Positions 1 through 8,556 of a DNA stretch of 64,000 bases are shown here, one piece after another; within the stretch, counting starts at the first letter, position 1, and every line of letters begins with the position of its first letter. This DNA comes from Spirochaetota bacterium. GTDB lineage: Bacteria; Spirochaetota; Spirochaetia; Treponematales; UBA12059. The notes beneath the pieces were generated by a model that was not told the origin of the DNA, did no database searches, and saw only the letters and a list, made by a program, of their open reading frames with translations. Made by a program: the position numbers and the translations under genes. The stretch lies in the NCBI GenBank assembly GCA_026398615.1, contig JAPLSN010000043.1, positions 58,871-122,870 on the forward strand, in the 5' to 3' direction.

Positions 1-2
1 CG

Positions 3-851
3 GGCTGCAAGCTGACCATAGCCTGCACCATGGTGGACAGGGAGGCTGCCAGCTCCTTCGGGATCGCCAAGATCGACAAGGACCAGCGTATCGTGGAGTT
101 CCAGGAAAAGCCGGGCCCCACCAAGGACATATCCGACTGCAAGATCCCCACGTCGCTCCGGACGGATCGCCGGTCGAACGGGAAGGACTTTCTGGCTTCG
201 ATGGGCATCTACATCTTCAACGCCGACTACATGGAGCAATCGCTCGACAACGAGTACATGGACTTCGGCAAGGAAGTCATCCCGCACGTACTGGCCACGG
301 AACCCGTGAACGCATACCCCTTCGACGGTTACTGGGAGGACATCGGGACGATCAAATCCTTCTATGAAGCCAATCTGGATCTCACGTCCATCAACCCCTC
401 CTTCAACTTCTACGACGAGAACCATCCCTTTTACACGCACCCGCGCAACCTGCCCGCATCCAAGATCAATTTCTGCAACATCAACCAGGCGCTGACCTGC
501 GAAGGCTGCATCATCACTAACGCCAGCATCGCCAAGTCGATCGTCGGAATCCGTACGATCATAGAAACGGGAGCCAGCCTCGACGGCGTGGTATGCATGG
601 GCGCGGATTTCTACGAAACGGACATCGAACGGACGGCCAACCTCAAGAAGGGGACACCCAATATCGGGATCGGCCGAGGCACCATCATCCGGAAGGCGAT
701 CATCGATAAGAACGCCAGGATAGGCGAAAACTGCAGGATTGGTTTCGACAAGGCCGAGTACAAGGACGGCGACTATGATCTTTATTTCATCGTGGACGGC
801 GTCATCATCATTCCGAAGAATACGGCCATTCCTTCCGGCACAGTCATCTGA
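3..851 (+). CDS. glgC: Glucose-1-phosphate adenylyltransferase, C-terminal part (5' end outside window)
   Basis: The frame is open from base 3 and ends at TGA 849-851, so about 282 C-terminal residues are visible. ADP-glucose pyrophosphorylase makes ADP-glucose from glucose-1-phosphate and ATP, the committed step of bacterial glycogen synthesis in the cytoplasm. The visible part holds the end of the nucleotidyltransferase domain, with an EFQEKP motif and the sugar-binding GYWEDIGT motif. A left-handed beta-helix domain with short hexapeptide-like steps (GENCRIG and similar) follows to the end, as in GlgC. The complete family protein is about 420-430 residues, which agrees with roughly one third being missing upstream. 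The family call is firm; allosteric properties cannot be read from the fragment. Confidence 0.93.
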   Translation, partial: GCKLTIACTMVDREAASSFGIAKIDKDQRIVEFQEKPGPTKDISDCKIPTSLRTDRRSNGKDFLASMGIYIFNADYMEQSLDNEYMDFGKEVIPHVLATEPVNAYPFDGYWEDIGTIKSFYEANLDLTSINPSFNFYDENHPFYTHPRNLPASKINFCNINQALTCEGCIITNASIAKSIVGIRTIIETGASLDGVVCMGADFYETDIERTANLKKGTPNIGIGRGTIIRKAIIDKNARIGENCRIGFDKAEYKDGDYDLYFIVDGVIIIPKNTAIPSGTVI

Positions 852-875
852 GCATTCCCAGGCCGGAGGCTTCGC

Positions 876-1342
876 GTGAAACGGGCCCTCGTCGTCGTGG
901 ACATGCAGCGTTATTACCTCGATCCGTCATCCGTTTTCTGCCTCTGGGCCGAACGCAACCATCCCGGTTCGATGGCGTACATTGCACAACGCTGTACCGA
1001 AACGGTTATTCCCAATATCGTGCTCCTGAGGTCGATCCCCGGATCGTGCGCTCTCAAGGCGACATCGTCTGCGACAAGGCCACATTCAGCGGGTTTTCCT
1101 CGGGGGGGTTCGGGGAAGCATTGAGGGGAACTGCGGTGGATACCCTCGTGTTCACGGGGCTCGCGACGAGCCAGTGCGTCGAAACCACGGCCCGGGACGC
1201 ATCCGATCGCGGATATTCGGTCATCATGGTCGAGGACGCTTGCGCCGATTACAGCGAACGGCTGCACAGGATGTCGCTGTACGTGTCATCATCGGTCTGC
1301 GGTGGCGATATCAGGACCAGCACCGGGATTCTCCCGGGTTAG
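876..1342 (+). pseudogene. Isochorismatase-family cysteine hydrolase, frameshifted and internally deleted
   Basis: A GTG at 876 follows a good GGAGG site and opens with ALVVVDMQ, the N-terminal motif with the catalytic Asp of isochorismatase-like hydrolases. After about 50 residues this frame loses similarity. From about 1019 the next frame resumes with family sequence: KATFSGF, then FTGLATSQCVETTARDA with the catalytic Cys, then VIMVEDACAD, ending at TAG 1340-1342. The two halves lie in different frames, and roughly 50-60 residues that normally separate them are absent. A deletion that also shifted the frame near 1019-1027 explains this. Family members are about 180-200 residues. It is probably non-functional; a sequencing error alone would not explain the missing middle. 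Confidence 0.8.
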
Positions 1343-1425
1343 CTCCGGAAACCACGTCTTCTTCCGCTTTCACCAGCTGCATCCGGAAACACCGCGCAGG
1401 CGGTTCGCGGCAAGGGCGGGAAAGA

Positions 1426-3003
1426 TCATTTACCGCTGGAAGGCAGTATCTCCACGCGGAATGATTCCATGGCCCCCCCTGCGTCCCCGTGCATGAAACC
1501 CGCGGCGATGTGGTACACGGATCCCTTGGCCAGGTGGATGGAGAGAAATCCTTCAGGCGTCTCGCCCGCGTTGTTGGACCTTTCCTCCCCGGCTTCGCTG
1601 AAGGCACTCAGCAAGGCACCGTCGAACCTCGTCTTCCCCGATTTCGCGCTTATGACATAGCTGCCCGTTTCGGGGGCTTCGAAGGTCAGGACGGTGAATT
1701 CCGGCGTCCTTGGGACCACTGCGCCTTCGGCCCAGGGGCGGTACCGTACGGCCACTTTCCCGAAAGCGCCGGGCGCCCGATACTTTTCGAGGGCCGCATC
1801 CATGGCCGTCCTGACGGATTCCGCCGGTACCAGCTGCATGTGGACGCCGACGCCCTGTCGGGTTCCGAATATCCGTATCGTCTCGTCCATTCCGAGGATC
1901 GCCCAGCTGCCTTCCGACAGGACCGAATCGAAGGGTTTGAACCTGGTTGCGGAATATGAAACGGGTTCTAGCGTTTTCTTGTCGCGAACGGTCTGACCAT
2001 CGGCGGAAGCCAGGAACAGGCGTTCGTTTCCCGCCACGAGCACGGGGCTGCTGCGGGCTTCCGTCGCCGTTTTCACGACCAGGGAACCGTCCTTCCGTTC
2101 GTATCGGTACAGCTCTCCCGATGCTACCGAGTACACCGCCGTCCCGTCCGCGGCAATATCGCCGAGCCCCGGTGCAGCTTGGGTCGTCCAGACCAGTTTC
2201 CCGTCGGCGGGATCATACGCGCTGAGCTTTCCACGGGAATCCATGAGGAACATACCGGTCAAGTCCAGCGCACTCGACGTTTCTGCCGGGTCGACATCAT
2301 CGAGAGATACGACGATTCGGTCGAGGGAGATATCCAGGAGGAGCGTTGCGGCGCCCGATCCGACGAGTGCCCGATTGCCCGAAACCGCCAGGATGGCATC
2401 GATCTGATTTCCTTCGACCGGGAGGATCCGCTCCGCCGCCAAACCACGGGACAGGATGTGCAGCGAACCGTCCGTTGCCAGGCAAAGGAAGCGATCGGCC
2501 AATGCTTCGATCGATATCAATCCGGCGGCGTTCTTGGCGACGCTTGACGGAGGCAGGCCGGACCCGATGGACGCGAAGGGATACGAAGCGACCGAATCAG
2601 CCGCGAGGATGACGATGGTATCGTCCGCGATCGCGAAATCGACGGCCGCGTAACGCGCGACCACCGATGCCGACGCCACTGCGACGACCGTTGCCAAGCG
2701 GCCGTCGCAGTGGATGTAGAACGCTCCCGCGCGTGCGAACCTGGTTGCGGCCCCAGTCCCCATGGTCGGAATCGCCACGAAAGATTCGAGGTCGGTCGTA
2801 GCGGCGTCGGCGAAGTATCCTGCCGAAACGGCCGTCGGGACGGGAAGAGGCGGTGCATCCTGAACCACGGGTGTTTCGGGCACGGCACTGGGGGGTTCGG
2901 TGCGGTTCGCCTGCTCGCGGCACGATGAAAGGGCGAGCAGCGCGACCGCGGCCAGCGTCACGACGGCCAGAGGGCGGTGGAAAAAACGGTAGAAGCAGCT
3001 CAT
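1426..3003 (-). CDS. Lipoprotein with PQQ-like beta-propeller repeats
   Basis: This 525-residue protein starts at the ATG that overlaps the upstream stop as ATGA, which decides the start over in-frame codons further upstream. An N-terminal signal sequence ends in LALSSC, so Cys28 is the likely lipidated residue. The body has recurring short beta-strand units of the type found in PQQ/WD-like propellers (DGTAVYSVASGELYRY, YDPADGKLVWTT, ADGSLHILSRG), with a C-terminal beta-rich tail. It is probably an envelope-anchored propeller that works with the two exported proteins encoded immediately upstream. BamB-type propellers share this architecture, but nothing else links it to BAM. Function unknown. 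Confidence 0.7.
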   Translation of the reverse strand: MSCFYRFFHRPLAVVTLAAVALLALSSCREQANRTEPPSAVPETPVVQDAPPLPVPTAVSAGYFADAATTDLESFVAIPTMGTGAATRFARAGAFYIHCDGRLATVVAVASASVVARYAAVDFAIADDTIVILAADSVASYPFASIGSGLPPSSVAKNAAGLISIEALADRFLCLATDGSLHILSRGLAAERILPVEGNQIDAILAVSGNRALVGSGAATLLLDISLDRIVVSLDDVDPAETSSALDLTGMFLMDSRGKLSAYDPADGKLVWTTQAAPGLGDIAADGTAVYSVASGELYRYERKDGSLVVKTATEARSSPVLVAGNERLFLASADGQTVRDKKTLEPVSYSATRFKPFDSVLSEGSWAILGMDETIRIFGTRQGVGVHMQLVPAESVRTAMDAALEKYRAPGAFGKVAVRYRPWAEGAVVPRTPEFTVLTFEAPETGSYVISAKSGKTRFDGALLSAFSEAGEERSNNAGETPEGFLSIHLAKGSVYHIAAGFMHGDAGGAMESFRVEILPSSGK

Positions 3004-4772
3004 GGCGATCCCGATCCCAGCAAGCCAAGCCTGGCGAAGTCCAGGGAACTGCGGACGGCCGCCTGGTAGGAAAATGGATCGCAGCCAATAACAGCGGTGA
3101 AATCGTCGAACGCGGAATCCATTCCCGTCCTCGTTCCGGACCCCAAGGCCGCGCGGCAGGCCGCCAGCAGTGTCGCGTATCGCGCGGACACCCACGCACC
3201 GAGCGGGATTCCGTCGATGGCGCACTCACGGGAAAGCCGGAGGTCGTTGCGAAGGAACGGGGCGAGCTGCATGTCGCCTCTTCCCTGGCCCGGCTTCGGT
3301 TTCCCGGGAGCCTCGATGCCCCCTGCTAGGCGAAGCGCCAACATGTCCACGACGTTCCCGGCTACCATCGGATCGCGGCGCAGCGCGGCGGCAACCATGT
3401 CGGCTCCCGATCCGAACAGGGATCCTGTCTCTGCCGATCCATTCGTCCCCGATACGACGATGATCGCCTCAGCGTCGACGGCACCCGCGGGATTCGAGAC
3501 GGACGCGATGAACCTTGGAACAGCGTCCCTGTAGGCTGGACCGAGGGAGGCGAAGTCCTCGACCGCATCGGCGCGGTTCCGCCATTCGGATTCGAGAAAT
3601 ATCGCTCCCCGGATGGCAATGGCTTCCAGGACTTCAAGGTACCACTTCCGCAGATCCCTGAAATCGGGATGAACCATCAGGGTGCGTTCGGCGGATGCAT
3701 CCCGCGCGATCGTCGCGAAGGCGGCGGATGGATCGGATGGCTCTCCCATCAGGCGGTTCTCCGCGAGCGCGAGGGTCGCGGCTGCGGTGGTATCCCCGGG
3801 TCCCGTCGTCGGGAGCGAAGGCATCGGAAAAGAATTCCCCATGATGCCGAGGATGCGCTGATAGCCGAAACCGAGAGCTTTCTCGGCTTCGGCCCTGGGA
3901 CCGCGCGGCGACGCGCCAAGGTACGCGGCGGGGACGAGTATCGCAAGCAGGCCCATATCGGCCCTGGCGAGCACACGCCATCTCGAAGCGGCGGAAAGGA
4001 CTTCTGCCGCCTCGATGAACGCAGTGACTGATCCAGACTCCCCGGGAACTACAGCCTGCGACGGGAAGAGGAGGATCCTGGCGGCGGACGGAACACGGTC
4101 GCGAAGGCCTTTTTCCTTCTCGAGCGCGTACAGTGCCTCGATGAAGTCAGTGCGTTTCGCGTTCCGCTTCCTGGTTTCGGCGGACAGGAGAAGGCTGCAT
4201 AGATGGTCCGGGTCGTCCGAAACGAGGGATGAAACAAGAATCGCACGCAATACCGCGTCAGGCAGCGCTTTGCGCGTCGCCGACTCCAGGGAAGGAAGGT
4301 CGCCGATCGACCGCATCTCCTTCATGAGGGCATCCGCGAGTCTCTCCCAGGAAAGCTGCTTCATGGCAACGAGGGATTTTTCAAGGAGGTTCGCGAGCTT
4401 GTCACGATCGGCAGCGCGTTTTCCCCGGAGCTCGGCGAGGGAAGGCTGGTTCCCTTCCCTCCAGGTTCCCGATTCCCATGCATCGAGGATTGCATGGATG
4501 CCGGTCGCGGCATCCTTTGACCTTCGATCGATGCCTGTTGATGCGGACCCGATGAAAATGAGCCGCACGTGCCTGTCCCGATCGTTCCTGCAGGCTTCCA
4601 GCGAAGAAGAAACGGCCGCGAGTCGTCTGGCGACTTCACTGACCGCCTTGACCTGGTCGGCCTGAACGTAGCTCGACCAGTCGAGGCTGAATGCGCTTCG
4701 CGAGACGAGGAGGACGAAAATGGCTGCAACCACGGAACGTGCACGGCGCGGGAACATGAAACCGGGATTCAT
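3000..4772 (-). CDS. Exported alpha-helical protein of unknown function
   Basis: The 590-residue protein starts at the ATG that overlaps the preceding stop codon by 4 bases. A signal peptide is visible: basic FPRRARS, a hydrophobic stretch, and a likely cleavage site after SAFS near residue 29. The mature protein looks mainly helical, rich in Ala, Leu, Arg and Asp, with no membrane segment after the signal. No catalytic motif was recognised. It is translationally coupled on both sides, to the 1010-residue beta-helix protein upstream and the propeller lipoprotein downstream, so the three are probably made in fixed proportion and act together in the periplasm or at the surface. Confidence 0.6.
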   Translation of the reverse strand: MNPGFMFPRRARSVVAAIFVLLVSRSAFSLDWSSYVQADQVKAVSEVARRLAAVSSSLEACRNDRDRHVRLIFIGSASTGIDRRSKDAATGIHAILDAWESGTWREGNQPSLAELRGKRAADRDKLANLLEKSLVAMKQLSWERLADALMKEMRSIGDLPSLESATRKALPDAVLRAILVSSLVSDDPDHLCSLLLSAETRKRNAKRTDFIEALYALEKEKGLRDRVPSAARILLFPSQAVVPGESGSVTAFIEAAEVLSAASRWRVLARADMGLLAILVPAAYLGASPRGPRAEAEKALGFGYQRILGIMGNSFPMPSLPTTGPGDTTAAATLALAENRLMGEPSDPSAAFATIARDASAERTLMVHPDFRDLRKWYLEVLEAIAIRGAIFLESEWRNRADAVEDFASLGPAYRDAVPRFIASVSNPAGAVDAEAIIVVSGTNGSAETGSLFGSGADMVAAALRRDPMVAGNVVDMLALRLAGGIEAPGKPKPGQGRGDMQLAPFLRNDLRLSRECAIDGIPLGAWVSARYATLLAACRAALGSGTRTGMDSAFDDFTAVIGCDPFSYQAAVRSSLDFARLGLLGSGSP

Positions 4773-7700
4773 CTGGATGATTCTATCGCGCCTACGTCCG
4801 ATCCTCCGTCGGACTGCCCGGAAAGCCGGGAAACCCCGTAAAAATCGAGGCTGTACTCTGAACCCAACGGGAGGGCGCTTCCATGGCATGCAGAAGAGGG
4901 TCCGAGCGTCGGAACGCCTTTGAGGGACGCGCCGAAAGTCGTCATGTACGCCTCCTGGAAATTGACTTTCCTCACCGCGAAGCGGCCGTTGAAAGCCGCC
5001 AGCCCGTCGGGGAGTTTCGTGCCCGGTATGAGATCCCCAATGCCGGAAAGGCAATTTCCATCAAGCAGCAAGGTCGGGGAGAGGGAAGCTCCCCGCGAAA
5101 TATCCGTATCGATGAATGTTGAAGCCCCTCCGGGCACACCAAAAATGCAGTTGACCGCAATTATTTTCGCGTCCCGCAGGGTCCGGAGCGCCACTGCACT
5201 GCCCGTGCCCGGCCGGATGCTCACGGTGTCATGGTGAAGGGAGAGCGTTCCGCCGTCCTGCGAAAACAGCACGGCGGCGCCGTTCCAGTCGGCGAGGAAA
5301 ACTGACGAATCCAGCGAGGCCTCGACGGACGTGGAGCGTATCAAGGTGCACTCGCCAGTTCCCGACTGCGCCTGGATGAATGAACGCGTGATGTGCGCGC
5401 TGCCGCCATCGAGCATGAACCCGATGAAGTTGGAACCCGCGAACGATTCCATCCGGGATTCGGCGAACGAAATCCTGCTCCCCACAGCGGCCACGCCGGT
5501 GAAATACGAGACCGAACGATCGGCCGTGACCCGCACCCTTTCCACGACCAGGTCGGACGAGTCAGCGTCCACGACCGCTGCGAACATCGAGCCGGATAAC
5601 GTTATCGAAACATCGGTCAGGCTCATCGTCGAACGTTTCCCAGAGACGAAGGTGAACGACGCCCCTCCCGCGCCCGAGACCGAAACACGCTCCACCGACA
5701 GCGCGGCATCTTCGCACAGGGCGAAGCCTTTCGGCCCGGAATCCTCGAACCGAAAATCCAGTCCCCTGAGAACCACCCGTGCGTTGCGGATCGAGAAAGG
5801 TATCCCGTTCGACCTGACGATCACCTTGTGGACGGTATCCGGTGACTGGTTCCACGTCCTGTCGTAGGCGCCCAGTATCTCGAAGTCGCCGCCCAGGACC
5901 GCATCTCGTGCCATGATCATGTCGCCATTGACGCAAACCCGGCGCAGACCTCTGTCCAGGGCAGAGGCTATCGCCTTGTCCAGGGAACGAAGCGGTTCCG
6001 ATGATGTGCCGGGATTGGCATCCTTGCCCCAATCGGCAACGTACACGGAACTGCGGTCCAGGAAAAGGCGAAGCACCATCATTTTCTCGCTCCGGTTGCC
6101 GACTTCGTCGATGGCATACGCCCTTACGACGTAGCGGACGCTGCGATCCGGCGGGAGAAAGATCGAGACTTGGCCGTCGCAGGGCACGAATGCCGCCTCG
6201 GGTTGCCCTTCCTCGGAAACGGAAGCGTATATAGCGCCTTCCGTCCCTCCGATCTTCACCACCCTCCTGGCGGGCTCTGAAGGATCTTCATGCATGGCTT
6301 CGACGCGCGGAGCTGCCGGAGCTTCCCGGTCGACGATGAAAGCATGTACATACTCGTCGGCGCCTTCGGCCTTCGGACTTTCGTCGGAAAAAGCCCTTAG
6401 GCGAACGGTATACCTGATCCGTTTCCCTGCCTCCCCCTCGAACGAGAGCCCTCCTGCCATGAGGGGCGACAGCGTCGTCACGGATTTGGGCATCGAATCC
6501 CCGACCGCCTGCTCGTAGCGAACGATGCCGGTTCCGTCCTTCGAAAGGTGAACTGCCTCTTTTACCGGCCCCGCCGGTATCCCGGTGAGCTGGGGCGTTC
6601 GCAGGTAACGCGGCGGAACGATCTCGGACTCGAAGATATCCGATCGCATGCCGTCAGGCTGTTCGCCATAGTATCGCAATCGTATTGGAGTCCCCGGTGT
6701 CGCGCCGTTCAGGAATATGGGCGCCCGGTACCGGACGTACTCGACTCCGTCGATGCTGTAATAAACATCACCCGCGAACGGCGGCCACGCCACGACGACG
6801 GCTTCGCCTTCGGGAATGGGTGAAACGACGGGATCCGGCGGCATCGAGGAGTTGGCTTCCATGGGATCGAAGGGGAACCTGATCTCGACGGGCGTTCCCC
6901 CGACAAGGGTTCCGTCGTCCGTGCGGTAGCCATAATACAGTTGCAGGGGTTTCCGCCAGAGGTAGGGGGCGGACACTTCGATGGACACTTCGCCCCTGGA
7001 TGGGACCAATTCAACGAAATCGTCCAGCGAGCCTGAGGGATCCAGGGGATTCACGGCGATGAGTACCCGCTTTGCCTCGGCAGGAAGCTTGATCGTGACG
7101 CGGCGGGCGCCCGGCCTGAGGTCGGCGAGCTGGACGCTCACACCTTCCAGGGCGGCTTCCCGTATCGTGGCCGATTCCGAGGGCGCAACCGCCGCCCCGT
7201 CGGGTTCCAGATTGCCGGAAGCCACGAAGTAATGGCGGATGACCGGACGGCCGGCATTCGCGGCGTCGTCTACCGCGTACGCCACGACCGAATACCTGCG
7301 GACGCCGTTTTCGGGTGCGGCGAGGGCGGGTGGCGCCGCGGAATCATAGTCCACGAAATCGCCGACGGGGATGTCAGCGGCGATGATGCGGTACCGGATG
7401 CGGTCGCCGCCCGAACATTGCATCCTGATGACGGTATCGCCCCGGTAGCTACCGGGTGGAGGGGAGATACCCAGACCTGAAGGAGGACGCTTGTCGATCA
7501 CGTACTCGACGTTGCGCTCCTCGAGTATCGCGCCGTCTGCTGAAACCCGGAGCGCAAAACGGTAGACGCGCTCTTCGTTGGGGAAAGTCGTCAGGTCGAG
7601 CGGCCTGTCCAGGCGATCGTACTGGTCTGCTCCCTCCCATTTGAATTCCAGGGAAACGCCCTTTTCGGGCGTCGTCGCGACGACGACGACATCGTCGGAA

Positions 7701-7801
7701 TAACGGCCGGGTTCCGGGCTCAAGCGGACCCGGTCACCGGATTCCGCAGCGACGGTCGATGCTAGGAGCGCCGTGAACGCGAGGACGGCGACGCGCTTCA
7801 T
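4769..7801 (-). CDS. Large exported protein with chitobiase-C-like repeats and a parallel beta-helix
   Basis: This 1010-residue protein starts one base after the phosphoribosyltransferase stop, at an ATG followed by a signal peptide (KRVAVLAFTALLASTVAA). The N-terminal half has several beta-sandwich units with motifs like SPEPGRYSDDV, SPPPGSYRGDTV and VYYSIDGVEYVRY, typical of CHB_HEX_C/bacterial Ig-like domains. From about residue 590 the phrase YVADWGKDANPGTSSEP LRSLD (interrupted here) opens a DUF1565/pectate-lyase-like right-handed beta-helix with repeated short strands. No catalytic residues were recognised. Surface binding or adhesion is the usual role for this architecture, but that is inference. 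The C-terminus overlaps the next start by 4 bases. Confidence 0.65.
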   Translation of the reverse strand: MKRVAVLAFTALLASTVAAESGDRVRLSPEPGRYSDDVVVVATTPEKGVSLEFKWEGADQYDRLDRPLDLTTFPNEERVYRFALRVSADGAILEERNVEYVIDKRPPSGLGISPPPGSYRGDTVIRMQCSGGDRIRYRIIAADIPVGDFVDYDSAAPPALAAPENGVRRYSVVAYAVDDAANAGRPVIRHYFVASGNLEPDGAAVAPSESATIREAALEGVSVQLADLRPGARRVTIKLPAEAKRVLIAVNPLDPSGSLDDFVELVPSRGEVSIEVSAPYLWRKPLQLYYGYRTDDGTLVGGTPVEIRFPFDPMEANSSMPPDPVVSPIPEGEAVVVAWPPFAGDVYYSIDGVEYVRYRAPIFLNGATPGTPIRLRYYGEQPDGMRSDIFESEIVPPRYLRTPQLTGIPAGPVKEAVHLSKDGTGIVRYEQAVGDSMPKSVTTLSPLMAGGLSFEGEAGKRIRYTVRLRAFSDESPKAEGADEYVHAFIVDREAPAAPRVEAMHEDPSEPARRVVKIGGTEGAIYASVSEEGQPEAAFVPCDGQVSIFLPPDRSVRYVVRAYAIDEVGNRSEKMMVLRLFLDRSSVYVADWGKDANPGTSSEPLRSLDKAIASALDRGLRRVCVNGDMIMARDAVLGGDFEILGAYDRTWNQSPDTVHKVIVRSNGIPFSIRNARVVLRGLDFRFEDSGPKGFALCEDAALSVERVSVSGAGGASFTFVSGKRSTMSLTDVSITLSGSMFAAVVDADSSDLVVERVRVTADRSVSYFTGVAAVGSRISFAESRMESFAGSNFIGFMLDGGSAHITRSFIQAQSGTGECTLIRSTSVEASLDSSVFLADWNGAAVLFSQDGGTLSLHHDTVSIRPGTGSAVALRTLRDAKIIAVNCIFGVPGGASTFIDTDISRGASLSPTLLLDGNCLSGIGDLIPGTKLPDGLAAFNGRFAVRKVNFQEAYMTTFGASLKGVPTLGPSSACHGSALPLGSEYSLDFYGVSRLSGQSDGGSDVGAIESSR

Positions 7802-7802
7802 A

Positions 7803-8411
7803 TCAGGGGTTCTTGAGCACCGAGAGGACGCTCTGGAGCTCCGGGTCGTCCGCATAGTACCGTGTCCTCAGTTCCTCCTCCGTGAGTCCGACCAGTTCAT
7901 GGCTCATGTAGTGGATCCACGGATTATCGTTCGGATCGTGGATCTCGTGGAGCCTGCACCAGTAATCGGGCTGGATGGGCAGGTGCTCGCTCCGGTACTT
8001 GTAGATCTTGTAGTCGTGTACGGCCACCTTGATGTCCTGCCGGGGAATTCCCTTGCCGAGGATGATTTCCACGAGATGATTGATCGTCCGCCCGGAATCG
8101 AAAATGTCGTCGACGAGGAGGATCCTGTCGCCGTTCCGCAGGTACTCGGGACTGTAGGTCCATCCGTCGATCCGCACCGTTTCGCTCTGGTGGATGTCGG
8201 TATAGGAGTGGGCTACGACCGCGGCGTAGAAAACCGGGCGACCATCGCGTTTCACGACCTTGAAGTATTCGGAAATTACGTTCCCGAGATAGGCTCCGCC
8301 GCGCAGCGAGATGTAGATGACGTCCGGCACGAAACCGTCCGCATGGATGCGCGCGGCCAGCTTGAGCGCGTTGTTGCGCACCTGGTCGAAGGGCAGGAAA
8401 TCCTTTTTCAT
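7803..8411 (-). CDS. Phosphoribosyltransferase (PRTase type I family)
   Basis: The 202-residue cytoplasmic protein contains the PRPP-binding signature RILLVDDIFDSGRT at about residues 96-109, including the paired acidic residues. SLRGGAYLG near residues 35-43 forms the PPi loop. Such enzymes join a purine or related base to PRPP. The size and motif resemble hypoxanthine/xanthine-type PRTases, but the hood region does not let me fix the base. The start at 8411 fits the conserved length; longer upstream ATGs would add a low-complexity Arg/Ser segment. It is the first gene of the operon that continues into three exported proteins; the functional link is unclear. Confidence 0.8.
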   Translation of the reverse strand: MKKDFLPFDQVRNNALKLAARIHADGFVPDVIYISLRGGAYLGNVISEYFKVVKRDGRPVFYAAVVAHSYTDIHQSETVRIDGWTYSPEYLRNGDRILLVDDIFDSGRTINHLVEIILGKGIPRQDIKVAVHDYKIYKYRSEHLPIQPDYWCRLHEIHDPNDNPWIHYMSHELVGLTEEELRTRYYADDPELQSVLSVLKNP

Positions 8412-8478
8412 AAACCACCTTCGGGACGTACCTTTGCCTGGAAAGACCGACGACGACGCATCGCGTGCCACCGAACGG

Positions 8479-8515
8479 AAAACGCCCGGCTGCCTGTCGT
8501 ACCCGGCGCCGGGCG
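8479..8515 (-). terminator. Probable rho-independent terminator after htrA
   Basis: Read on the minus strand, CGCCCGG at 8515-8509 pairs with CCGGGCG at 8489-8483 across a 19-base loop that contains a second short GC palindrome. Four T residues follow. It lies about 40 bases beyond the htrA stop. The stem is strong but the T tract is short, so termination may be partial. Confidence 0.5.
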
Positions 8516-8556
8516 GCCCTTTCGCGGACCATGCGCCGCGTTCCTTCACTGTACTA

